DNA from: Acanthochlamys bracteata
Taxonomy: Eukaryota > Streptophyta > Magnoliopsida > Pandanales > Velloziaceae
DNA: 64,000 nucleotides
Assembly (NCBI GenBank): GCA_019914995.1
Contig: CM034133.1
Location: forward strand, 5,890,001-5,954,000
Direction of reading: 5' to 3'
Shown: piece after piece, positions 43,277 to 55,121 of the stretch
Layout: every line of letters starts with the position of its first letter
How positions within the stretch are numbered: position 1 is the stretch's first letter
The notes under the pieces: generated by a model
Told to the model about the DNA's origin: nothing
The model's input: only the letters and a program-made list of their open reading frames with translations
Databases searched by the model: none
Position numbers and translations under genes: made by a program

Positions 43277-46200
43277 AGCCAAGTCTCTTCGCAAGGAAAT
43301 CTTCCCACATCCTCCTACAGATCGCAAAGTCCATCCAGCTGCAACATGGTCGCCTTCGCAATGTCTTAACCACAAATCGGTTGACTCCACACTTAGGCTA
43401 GCTAACTAAGAACTCCCAAGTTCTTCAACAACCTTCTCTCAATGTTACAAATTGAATCCATGGTTTAGCACAAGCAACCTCCCTTATAACAAGAGCTATT
43501 CTCATTAAAGGAAAGCTCAAGGGTATCATACCAAATAAAAGAGAACGGAATTCTCAATGTAAATACTTAGCGTAAAGTTCACGGTTTTGAAGATGTCTTT
43601 TCCTTAAACAACAATATTTTTAACTCGACTGATCAATGTGTTATGGTGTATCTTACTGTCTTCATTGCTGCAATTATATAGCGATATCTCGTCCCAATGT
43701 CGGGATCAGGTTTGCAGCAATGAACCAATCTTTCAAAGGCTGGGAAGAATGCAAGGGGAAGATTAGGAGAAAATAGCTAGTTTGATATTCTCCACCCATA
43801 AATTTTTTATTCTCTAATTTTTCTGTGATTTCATCCCTTTGTTAGACATTGCTTACTAACGTGGATGTCTTCTTCTAAGTCTCTAGAACGCCTCTTCGAA
43901 ATTTGAAGTGAAACAAGATTTTAATTGAAGTTGCAAATTCATCCAATACTTCAAACTGTATCCTGGAGTTTTAACGTCATGTCATTCAAATTTTGTGCAT
44001 GATTACTTAGCCTATCCCACATAGATGTTTTGCTGATATTTGTGGGGTTTTGCTAATAATCCAGCTCCCCAAACCGTCTTGCGAATCATTAGATTCATAA
44101 ATTAATAATCTGAATTTTAATGATAATTTTGACTTTGGAATTTGTTTTGCTAGTTCTTTTTAACCGCGGTATTATCTTTTTATCTTCATAATGGGTAAAC
44201 TTTGAGTGCCACGACTCTATTTGTACTGATCTTGGTTTTAATTATCACTTCCTAACGAAAAGAATTTCGAAGCATAGAACCTACAGCTTTTCTTAAAATA
44301 ATCATTTGGTCTTCCAATATCCATACTCGTGGAGGGCAACTGGATGATTTTCCTTAAAGTGCAACAACATCGATGGTTATCATTTTGATCTTCTATTCTA
44401 AAACGGTTAGTCCTTATTGATAAAAGGTTCATTCTGATACGCATTTTAGGATCAGATCCTGAACTATGATATTAAAGGTAACAGTTTATAGATGTAGGTA
44501 ACAGATTAATAAAAATTAGTATGAATATATAATAGAAAGAAAAAAACAAGTACTATATGCCAAATAGACACAAAAAGGTAACTACAAAATGAAATGACGT
44601 ATCGAGTATTTCTACCTATATATCATCCAAATTGCAAAAATACTAATAAAGTGAATAAAATACCAAATTAAAAATAAGAAGATAACATCAAGTCTACGAA
44701 ATAGGTATAAACTAAACATAATCTTTTAGTTTGGTATTGTTTTGAACAAAGAAGCTTTTAGATTGGTTTGTTTCAAGAGAATTTTTAAATATTTTGCAGT
44801 TACAAAAAAGCTTATTTTGTTTTACGCAAAAGGATATGCATGTTGTATATGCGGATGCCGACTTTACTGAATGAAAACTTGAAAGAAAAATCACTAACCG
44901 TTAATGTCAATTTCTAAGTGAATGCTTAATATCATGGTAGTCAAAAGTGACAATCCATTATTGAGTATGTTGCAAAAGGTACTTTCCGTGCACAGGTATT
45001 ATAGATTAAACCTTTCTATTTTGGTTATAAATTACATAATATCCTTATTATCGTGATTACACTAGTGGAACTTATTTTTCTAAAAGTTTCCCTTAGTATC
45101 CGTGCAAAAAGCATATAGGATTAAAGCATCTATTTATTCATGAGCATGTTAAGTATTGATTTAAATTTTGCACGTCCGAAAATTTACTAACGCATATTTT
45201 TACAAAACTTTTGCCTCGATTTGCTTTTTACGAATACCTAGTTACTATTCATCTTTTTCACACGGCAGAACCAATACCCACATTTTTCGTTGCTGCTCCA
45301 TTGCCTATCTAGCCAAACGACAACAAAACTTTTGCTTCAAATTACCAAACGAAGGAGAAACTAGTGTTGGTGAATGATGCCTTTGGAATAGAGTATTAGC
45401 CAACTACTGCAAAAATTAATCATTACCATGCTTTCTCCAATCAAGATCAAATACGATAACTTTTGCCTATATCAGATTAGATGTCCAAGAAAAATTTGAG
45501 TTCTAAGGGTGGAAACGTATGTAAGATTGACCAAAGATCTATTATGAGGATGCGGTTCATAGCTTTTACGCCTTACACATTCTCTATCTTTTCTACAACG
45601 GTATACAGTACGATGATATATATCAATTGCAAAAGTTTGTGTATATCGTTGAAGATGCTTTAGTATGGGGATTTTGAGATGGTGCATTGATCAAAATTGT
45701 TCACCTGAAATGGGCGTTAGATACAAACTATGCCACACAAAGGAAATTCAATCCCCGGCACATCTACTTTTATTGTTCTTTGTGCTTCTACAGAGTTAGC
45801 CGAGTATGATGTAAAGAAAAGTTAGCCAAATTGATATTTCTAGTTTTGACTATTACGTGCTATTGATATTTCAATTGAGCACCTATATTTGAATCTCAAT
45901 AGCGTCAAATGCTGTTATATAGTGAGTGCAGCTTAAGGTAGGAACAAGTATCTATTATATGTTTTTTTTGTCACAAAGATTTTCTTACAGGTAGGTGTGT
46001 CTTTGTGCAAGTACAATGACACAAAACGTAATTTTTGCATGTTGAATTCAAAGTTCATCAATGAACTATATGTAACTGACGAAGAGATTCATGAGAATTT
46101 TGATGAATTAGTGTATGAGGATGCACTAGCAGCCTAGCAAGAAGCTAATACTCAACAAGACACAACTACTGGGATAGCAAGCTCAGTTCAGTGAACTAGC

Positions 46201-46733
46201 ACCAACATCAATTGGACAGCCATTGTAACTGCTTCTCCACATGTGGTATGGGTAACCTTTTGATAATTTAAACGACCTCAAGAACAAGATAACAAAGCTG
46301 AAATTGAAACTTCGGACCCTTGAGGACATTACCTATATATGTTTAGCAAGATGCATTTACAGATAAAGAAGGCTCTTCTAAATGAAAAACTACGGAATAT
46401 ATTAACTTAAAAGGTAACACAAATTGAGAACTAAACTATTCACTATCTACAAATAAGGCACCTAACAATTAGCAAACAGTCATTTATAAGCTTATTTCCG
46501 CAAAACAGATTGTGAACACTGATCGACACCTTAAACATTATCACATAAAACGTCAACAAAGCAAATACAAGTGCTAAGAGATGCAAATCAGACAGCACAC
46601 CAAGGATTCTTATGTTGTTCAACACTGTATTACCAATATCCACGTCAAATTTGAAACCTCAAATGAAATCCACTAACGTTGGTCCAATATAGAATAGCCG
46701 AGAGCTAATGTTTCGCAGAACACCTTCACCTCA
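43277..46733 (+). repeat. 3.45-kb array, unit R1
   Basis: Starts AGCCAAGTCTCTTCGCAAGG and runs to the next AGCCAAG. Shared landmarks in order are CTAGCTAACTAAGAACT, CAATGTYGGGATCAGGTTTGC, TGGAGGGCAACTGGATGATTTTCC, AAACTAGTGTTGGTGAA, CAATCCCCGGCACATCT, AGTTAGCCGAGTATGATG and ATGAGGATGCACTAGCAGCC. Its left edge was probably cut by the LTR element. Confidence 0.9.
45320..46410 (+). pseudogene. Decayed gene fragment in R1
   Basis: Reads LPNEGETSVGE (with a stop soon after, where other copies read GERCLWNRVLANYCK), then a stretch equivalent to KYDDFAYIRLDVQENFEF disrupted by an extra T. After an intron-like gap comes SKFINELYVTDEEIHENFD followed by ELVYEDALAA and a TAG. The same pieces, with different lesions, recur in every unit, so they come from one older exon-containing gene. 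I do not recognise the protein family. Confidence 0.4.
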
Positions 46734-49700
46734 AGCCAAGTCCCCTCGCAAGGAAATCTCCGTACATCCTCCTACACATCGCAAGGTCCCTCCAGCTGCA
46801 ACGTGGTCGCCATCGCAATGGTTTAACCACAAATCGGCTGTCCCCACACTTAAGGCTAGCTAACTAAGAACTCGCAAGTTATTCAACAACCTTCTCTCAA
46901 TGTTACAAATTGAATCCGTGGTTTTGCACAAGCGATCTCCTTTATAGCAAGATCTATTCTCATTACACGAAAGCTCAAGGGTATCATACAAAATAAAAGA
47001 GAACGAAATTATCAATATAAATACTTAGCGTAAAGCTTACGGTTTTGAATATGCTCTTTTTCTTATACAACAATATTTTTAACTCGATTAATCAATGTGT
47101 TATGGTGTATCTTATTGTCTTCATTGCTACAATTATATAGCGATAGCTCGTCCCATTATCAGGATCAGGTTTGCAGCAATGAACCAATCTTCCAAAGGCT
47201 GGGAAGAATGCAAGGGGAAGATTAAGAGAAAATAGCTAGTTTGATATTCTCTACCCATAAATTTTTTATTCTCTAATTTTCTGTGATTTCTTCCCCTTGC
47301 TAGACATTGCTTATTGACGTGGATGTCTTCTTCTAAGTCTCCGGAACGCCCCCTCAAAATTTGAAGTGAAATAAGATATTAATTGAAGTTGCAGATTCAT
47401 CCAATACTTCAAACTGTATCCTGGAGTTTTAACGTCATGTCATTCAAATTTTGTGCATGATTGCTTAGCCTATCGCGCCCCGATGTTTTGCTAATATTTG
47501 TTGAGTTTAGCTAATAATCTTGCTCCCTAATGCGTTTTCTGTATCATAAAAATTCATAAATTATTGATCTGAATATAATGATAATTTTGACTTTGGAATT
47601 TGTTTTGCGAGTTCTTTTTAATTGCTGTATTATTTTTTTATTTTCGCTATGGGGAAACTTTGAGTGCCAGACTCTATTTGTACCAATCTTGGTTCTAATT
47701 ATCAGTTCCTAACGAAAAAAATTTCGAAGCATAGAACCTATAGCTGTTATTAACATTATCATTTGGTCTTCCAATATCCATACTCGTGGAGGGCAACTGG
47801 ATGATTTTCCTAAAGTGCAACAGCATCGACGATTATCATTTTGATCTTCTCTTCTAAAAAGGTTAGTCCTTATTGATAAAGGTTCCCTCTGATACGCATT
47901 TTAGGATCGATCTGAACTATAATATTAAAGGTAACAGTTTATAGATGTAGGTAACAGATAAATAAAGATTAGTATGGATATATAATAGAAAAAAAAAAGT
48001 ACTATATGCCAAATAGATTAAAAAAAGTAACTACCAAATGAAATGACGTACCGAGTATTTCTACCTATATATCATTCAAATTGCAAAAATACTAACAAAG
48101 TGAATAAAATACCAAATTAAAATAACAAGATAACATTAAGTCTACGAAATAGGTATCAACTAAACATAATCTTTTAGTTTGGTATTGTTTTGAATAAAGA
48201 AGCTTTTAGATTGGTTTGTTTCAAGAGGATTTTAAATATTTTGCAGTTACAAAAAAGCTTATTTTGTTTCACGCAAAAGGATATGCATGTTGTATATGCA
48301 GATGTCGACTTTACTAAATGAAAACTTGAAAAAAAAAATCACTAACCGTTAATGTCAATTTCTAAGTGAGTGCTTAATATCATGGTAGTTAAAAGTAATA
48401 ATCCATTGTTGAGTATGTTGCAAAAGGTACTTTCCGTGCATAGGTATTATAGATTAAACCTTTTTATTTTGGTTATAAATTCCATAATATCCTTATTATC
48501 GCGATTACACTAGTGGAACTTATCTTTCTAAAAATTCCCCTCAATATCCGTGCAGAAAGCATATAGGCTTAAATCATCTATTTACTCATGAGCATGTTGA
48601 GTATTGCTTTAAATTTTGCTCATCTGAAAGTTTATTACGCATATTTTTACAAACATTTGCTTCTCGATTTGCTTTTTACAAATACCTAGTTACTAGTCAT
48701 CTTCTTCCCACGGCAGAACCAATACCCATATTCTTTATGGCTGCTCCGTTGCCTATCTAGCCAAATGACAACGAAAATTTTGCTTCAAATTACCAAACGA
48801 AGGAGAAACTAGTGTTGGTGAATGATATCTTTGAAATAGAGTATTAGCCAACTACTGCAAAAATCAATCATTAACATGTTTCTCCAATCAATATCAAATA
48901 TGATGACTTTGCCTATATCAGATTAGATGTCCAAGAGAATTTTGAGTTCTTAAGGGTGGAAACGTATGTAAGATTGATCGGAGATCTATTATGAGGATGC
49001 AGTTCATAGCTTCTACGCCTTACACATTCTCTATCTTCTCTACAACGATATACAGTACGATGATACATATCAATTGCAGAAACTTGTGTATACCGTTGAA
49101 GATGCTTTAGTATAGGGATTTTGAGATGGTGTATTGATCAAAATTGTTCACCTAAAATGGGTGCTAGATACAAACTATGCCACACAAAGTAATTCAATCC
49201 CCGGCACATCTACCTTTACTGTTCTGTGTGCTTCTACAGAGTTAGCCGAGTATGATGTAAAGAAAAGTTAGCCAAACTGATATTTCTAATTTTGACTATT
49301 ACGTGCTATTGAAATTTTGATTGAGCACCTATATTCGAACCTCAATAGCGTCAAATATCGTCATATAGTGAGTGCGGCTTAAGGTACGAACAAGTATCTA
49401 TTACATGCTTTTTTTGTCACAAATATTTTGTCGCAAGTAGGTGTGTCTTTGTGCAAGCATAATAACATAAACCGTAGTAATGTTTGCTTGTTGAATTCAA
49501 AGTTCATCAATGAACTATATGGAACCGATGAAGAGATTGATGAGAATTTTGAAACTAGTGTATGAGGATGCACTAGCAGCCTAGCAAGAAGCTATTGCTC
49601 AACAAGACACAACTAATAGGACAGCAAGCTCAATCCAGTGAACCAACGCCAACATCAATTGGACAGCCATTGTAACTGCTTCTCCACATAAGGTATGGGC

Positions 49701-50176
49701 AACCTTTTGATCACTTAAAACGATCTCAAAAACAAGATAACCAAGGTGAAAGTGAAACTTTGGACCCTTGAGGACGTTGACTAGATATGTTTAGAGAGAT
49801 GCATTTACAAATAAAGAAGCTGTATCAAATAAAATGAGTAACAAGGCTCTTCTAAATGAAACCTACAGAATATATTAATTTAAACAGGCACCCAATTAAG
49901 GCACCCAACAAGTAGCAATTAGTCGTTTATAAGGTTGATTCCGCAAAACAGATTGTGAATACTGATCGACACCATAAACATTATCACATAAAACGTCAAC
50001 AAAGTAAACACAAATGCTAAGAGATGCAAATCAGACAGCACACCAAAGATTCTTATGTTGTTCGCCACTGCATTACCAACATCCACGACAAATTTGAAAC
50101 CTCAAATGAAATCCACAAACGCTAGTCCAATATAGAATCGTCAAGAGTTAATGTTTCGCAAAACACCTTCACCTCA
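46734..50176 (+). repeat. 3.45-kb array, unit R2
   Basis: Full-length unit of 3,443 bp, closest to R1. It has CTCGTCCCATTATCAGG where other units have CCCAATGTCGGG. Confidence 0.9.
48770..49890 (+). pseudogene. Decayed gene fragment in R2
   Basis: Here KYDDFAYIRLDVQENFEF is intact and runs on as FLRVETYVRL, because CTTAAGG replaces the CTAAGG stop of the other copies. This shows that the frame originally continued past that point. Downstream, ELYGTDEEIDENFE has lost three bases relative to the other units (AATTTTGAAACTAGTG). Confidence 0.4.
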
Positions 50177-52327
50177 AGCCAATTCTCCTCGTAAGGAAAT
50201 CTAACTGCATCCTCCTACACATTGTAAGGAAATCCAGCTGTAATGTGGTCGCCTTTGCAATGACTTTACCACAATGTGGCTATCCTCACTCCTAAGCTAG
50301 CCAACTAAGAACTTGCAAGTTTTTCAACAACCTTCTCTCAATGTTAGAAACTGAATCCATGGTTTCGCACAAGCGATCTCCCTTATAACAAGATCTATTC
50401 TCATTACACGAAAGCTCAAGAGTATCATACAAAATAAGAGAGAAGGGAATTCTCAATGTAAATACTTAGCGTAAAGCTCACAGTTTTGAAGATGCTCTTT
50501 TTCTTATACAACAATATTTTTAACTCCATTGATAAATGTGTTATGGTGTTGTATATTATTATCTTCATTACTGCAATTATATATCGATATCTCGTCCCAA
50601 TGTCGGGATCAGGTTTGCAGCAATGAACCAATCTTCCAAAGGATGAGAAGAATTCATTGGGAAGATTAAGAGAAAATAGCTTGTTTCATATTGTCCACCC
50701 ATAAATTTTTTATTCTCTAATTTCTATGTGGTTTCTACCCTTTGGTAGACATTGCTTGCTGACGTTGATGTCTTCTTTTAAGTCTCTGGAACACGTCTTC
50801 AAATTTGAAGTGAAATAAGATCGTAACTGAAGTTGCAAATTCACCCAACACTTCAAACTGTATCCTGCAGTTTTAACGTCATGTCATTCAAATTTTGTGC
50901 TTGATAACTTAGCCTATCCCACACAGATGGTTTGCTAATATTTGTGGAGTTTTGCTAATAATCCAGCTCCCCAACCCGTCCTGTGATCAATCAGATTTAT
51001 AAATTAATAATCCGAATTGAATAATAATTTTGACTTTAGAAGTTGTTTTGCGAGTTCTTTTTAATTGCTGTATTATCTTATTATCTTTGTTATGGGGAAA
51101 CTTTGAGTGTCACGACTCCATTTGTACCGATTTTGGTCGTAATTATCAGTTCACAACGAAAACATTTTGAAGCATAGAATCTAGAGCTTGGATTAGCATT
51201 ATCATTTGGTCTTCCAATATCCATACTCGTGGAGGGCAACTGGATGATTTTCCTTAAAGTGCAATAGCATTGACGATTATCATTTTCATCTTCTCTTCTA
51301 AAACGGTTAGTCCTTGTTGATAAAGCTTCGCTTTGATATGCATTTTAGGATCGGATCCCGAACTATAATGTTAAAGGTAGTAGTTTATAGAGGTACACAA
51401 AATAGGTATCAACTAAACATAATCACTAACCGTTCATGTCAATTTCCAAATGAATGCTTAATATCATTGTAGTCAAAAGTGATAATCCATTGTTGGATAT
51501 GTTGCAGCAGGTAGTTACCGTGCACACGTTCTATAGATTAAACCTTTTGATTTTAGTTATAAATTACATAATATCCATATTATTGTGACTACACAAGTGG
51601 AACTTATCTTTATAAAAATTTTCCTCAGCATCCGTGCAGAAAGCATATAGGCTTAAATCATCTATTTACTCATGAGCATGTTGAGTATTGCTTTAAATTT
51701 TGCTCATCTGAAAGTTTATTACGCATATTTTTACAAAACCTTTGCCTCTCGATTTGCTTTTTACAAATACCTAATTACTATTCATCTTCTTCCCACGGCA
51801 GATCCAATATCTATATTCTTCGTGGCTGCTCCGTTGCCTATCTAGCCAAAAGGCAACAAAATTTTTGCTTCAAACTACCAAAACGAAGGGAAACTAGTGT
51901 TGGTGAAAGATGCCTTTGGAAAAGAGTATTAGCCAACTATTACAAAAATCAATAATTACCATGCTTTCTCCAATCAAGATCAAATACGAAGACTTTGCAT
52001 ATATATCAGATTAGATGTCCAAGAGAATTTTGAGTTCTAAGGGTGGGAACGAATGTAAGATTGACCGGAGATCTATTATGAGGATGCGGTTCATAGCTTT
52101 TATGCCTTACACATTCTCTACCTTCTCTACGGTGATGTACAGTACGAAAATACATATCAATGCAGAAACTTGTGTATAACGTTGAAGGTGGCTTAGTTTG
52201 GGGATTTTGAGATGGTGTATTGATCAAAATTGATCACATGAATTGGGCGCTAGATACAAACTGTGCCACACGAAACAAATTCAATCTCCGGCACATCTAT
52301 CTTTATTGTTCTGTGTGCTTCTACATA

Positions 52328-52335
52328 GTTAGCCG
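52328..52335. repeat. 8-bp target-site duplication GTTAGCCG (left)
   Basis: Perfect copy at 52,856-52,863. Uninterrupted units read AGTTAGCCGAGTATG here. Confidence 0.9.
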
Positions 52336-52855
52336 CAAGGTTATCAAAATCACGATTTACATCTTAAAATCCTACGATTTTATGATTTTACTTCACCTAA
52401 ATGATCCCGATCTCAAGTAAAATCTGTTTTTAGTAAAATCCCACCTAGATCAAGATTTAAATTTTAAAATCGGTAAGATCTCGATCTTTTTACGATCTTA
52501 TATGATTTTACTATTGAAGAAAATTTTGTAATTAAATATTTTTGAAAGAGCTTTTTATAAAATTTTAGAGAGTTTCTTATAAAATTTTGAAAGTTTTATG
52601 AAAAATTATAATTTTTAAAAATTTTCTGTAAAATATAGAGGAAATTTTAAAAGAATTTAAATTTTTTTAAATGTAAAATTTTTTTTTAGAAAAAATATTA
52701 GAAAAACTTTTATAAAAGATTCTTAATGGTATTGAAAAAAAATTTTATAAAATTTATCGGTATGTAAAATCGTACGATCCTCCTTTAATATTCCGATTTT
52801 ACAATCTTAATCAAGCGAAACGATCCTATTTAAGATCCCGATTTTCACAACTTTG
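52336..52855 (+). mobile_element. hAT-superfamily MITE, 520 bp
   Basis: Inverted ends CAAGGTTATCAAAATCACGAT and the reverse complement of ATCCCGATTTTCACAACTTTG match at 16 of 21 positions. The element starts CA and ends TG, has a perfect 8-bp duplication, and the sister units give four empty sites. The interior is extremely AT-rich, with many AAAATC/GATTTT palindromes and no open frame. Confidence 0.9.
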
Positions 52856-52863
52856 GTTAGCCG
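52856..52863. repeat. 8-bp target-site duplication GTTAGCCG (right)
   Basis: Perfect match to 52,328-52,335. Confidence 0.9.
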
Positions 52864-53675
52864 AGTATGATTTAAAGAAAAGTTAGCCAAACTGATATTT
52901 CTAATTTTGACTATTACGTACTGTTGATATTGATTGAGCACCTATATTTGAACCTCAATTGCGTCAAATGTCATCATTTAGTGAGTGTGGCTTAAGGTAG
53001 GAATAAGTAACTATTATATACTATTTTTGTCACAGGTAGGTGTGTCTTTGTGCAAATGTAATGATACAAACTGTAGTATTTTTTGCATGTTGAATTCAAA
53101 ATTCATCAATGGACTATGTGGAACCGACAAAGAGATTGATGAGAATTTTGATGAAGTGTATGAGGATGCACTAGCCGCCTAGCAAGAACCTATTGCTCAA
53201 TAAGACACAACTATTGGGACAGCAAGCTCGGTCCTGTGAACCAGCACCATCATCAATTGGACCATTGTAACTGTTTCTGCACATATAGTATGGGTAACCT
53301 TTTGATCACTAACGACCTCAAGAACAAGATAACCAAGCTGAAAGTGATACTTTGGACCCTTGAGGACATTGCCTAGATATGTTTGGCGAGATGCATTTAC
53401 AGATAAAGAAGCTATATCAAATAAATTAGTAAGAAGGTTCTTGTAAATGAAACCTACGGAATATATTAATTTAAAAAGGTAACAAAAATTTAGAACTAAA
53501 CTATTCACAATTTACAATTAAGGCACCCAACAAGTAGCAATAAGTCGTTTATAACGTTGTTTCCGCAAAACATATTGTGAACACTGATCGACACCTAAAC
53601 ATTATCACATAAAACGTCAACAATGCAAATACAAGTGTTAAGAGATGCAAATCAGATAGCACATCAAGGATTCTT

Positions 53676-54790
53676 ATGTTGTTCGACCATTGCCTATCTA
53701 GCCAAAATTTTTGCTTCAAACTACCAAACGAACGAGAAACTAGTGTTGGTGAAAGATGCCTTAGGAACAGAGTATTAGCCAACTATTGCAAAAGTCATTC
53801 ATTACCAATCAGGATCAAATACGAAAACTTTGCCTATATTAGATTAGATGTTCAAAAGAATTTTGAGTTCTAAGGGTGGGAACGTATGTAAGATTGACCT
53901 GAGATCTATATGAGGATACGGTTCATAGCTTATACGCCTTACACGTGCTCTACCTTCTCTACAGTGATGTACAGTACAAAAATACATATCAAATGCAGAA
54001 ACTTGTGTATAATGTTGAATGTGCCTTAGTATGGGGATTTGAGATGGTGTACTGATCAAAGTTGATCACATGAATTGGGCGCTACATACAAACTATGCCA
54101 CACGAAAGAAATTCAATCCTGTGCACATCTATCTTTGTTGTTCTATGTGCTTCCACATAGTTAGCTGAGTATGCTTTAAAGAAAGGTTAGCCAAACTGAT
54201 ATTTCTAGTTTTGACTATTACGTGCTATTGGTATTGATTGAGCACCTATATTTGAACCTCAATTGCGTCAAATGTCATCATTTAGTAAGTGTGGCTTAGG
54301 TAGGAATAAGTATATATTATATGCTCTTTTTGTCACAGAGATTTTGTCCCAGATAGGTGTGTCTTTGGCAAGTACAATGACACAAACCGTAGTTTTGGTA
54401 TGATGAATTCAGAGTTTATGAATGGACTATATAGAACCGACGAAGAGATTGATGAGAATTTTGATGAACTAGTGTATGAGGATGCACTAGCAGCCTAGTA
54501 AAAAGCTATTGCTCAACAAGACACAAGTACTGGGATAGCAAGCTCAGTCCACTGAACAGTACCAGCATCAATTCGACAGCCATTGTAACTGCTTCTCCAC
54601 ATATGGTATGGGTAACCTTTTGATCACTTAAACGACCTCAAGAACAAGATAACCAAGCTCAAAGTGAAACTTCGGACCATTGAGGACATTGCCTAGATAG
54701 GGTTTAGCGAAATGCATTTATAGATAAAGAAGCTAGATCAAATAAATGTGTAACAAGGCTCTTGTATTTATGAAACCTACAGAATACATT
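53676..54790 (+). pseudogene. Decayed gene fragment in R3b
   Basis: A 65-codon frame reads FKLPNERETSVGERCLRNRV and then LANYCKSHSLPIRIKYENFA and on to NFEF before a TAA. It is the longest uninterrupted version of the first part, because a short deletion brought the two pieces into one frame. Downstream the NSEFMNGLYRTDEEIDENFD piece is intact. Confidence 0.4.
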
Positions 54791-55121
54791 AACTTGAAAA
54801 GGTAACACAAATTTAGAACTAAACTGTTCACCATTTATAATTAAGATAACCAACAAGTAGCAATCAGTCGTTTATAAGGCTGTTTCCGCAAAACATATTG
54901 TGAACACTAATCGACACCATAAAAATTATCACATAAAACGTCAACAAAGCAAATACAAGTGCTAACAGATGCAAATCAGACAGCACACAAAGGGTTCTTA
55001 TGTTGTTCGATACTACATTACCAACATCTACGTCAAATTTTAAACCTCAAATGAAACCCATTAACGTTAGTCCAATATAGAATCGCCGAGAGTTAATGTT
55101 TCGCAAAACACCTTCACCTCA
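53689..55121 (+). repeat. 3.45-kb array, truncated unit R3b
   Basis: Starts in mid-unit (CCATTGCCTATCTAGCC, equivalent to about 45,298) and runs to the normal unit end. It arose by a recombination between non-equivalent positions that dropped the first ~2 kb of a unit. Confidence 0.85.

Larger units (their letters stand above)
51860..53430 (+). pseudogene. Decayed gene fragment in R3, split by a MITE
   Basis: Upstream part carries GETSVGERCLWKRVL-like reading. The KYEDFAYI part is shifted by extra bases (CATATATATCAG). After the MITE, a 65-codon frame reads QVGVSLCKCNDTNCSIFCML and then SKFINGLCGTDKEIDENFDE, the longest intact version of this end. It stops at the TAG after DALAA. Confidence 0.4.
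50177..53688 (+). repeat. 3.45-kb array, unit R3 (deleted and interrupted)
   Basis: Lacks two blocks present in R1 at about 44,497-44,690 and 44,725-44,890, so that TAGAGGTA runs into CACAAAATAGG at about 51,393. It carries a 520-bp MITE at 52,336. It ends within a unit, at TTATGTTGTTCGACCATTGCC, where the truncated R3b starts. Confidence 0.85.

Noticed and set aside
45481..45687. Possible similarity of the array gene fragment (ALHILYLLY-type reading) to an snRNA-activating complex subunit (SNAP43)
   Set aside because: The resemblance is limited to a short Leu/Tyr-rich helix. Neighbouring segments do not fit the family as I know it.
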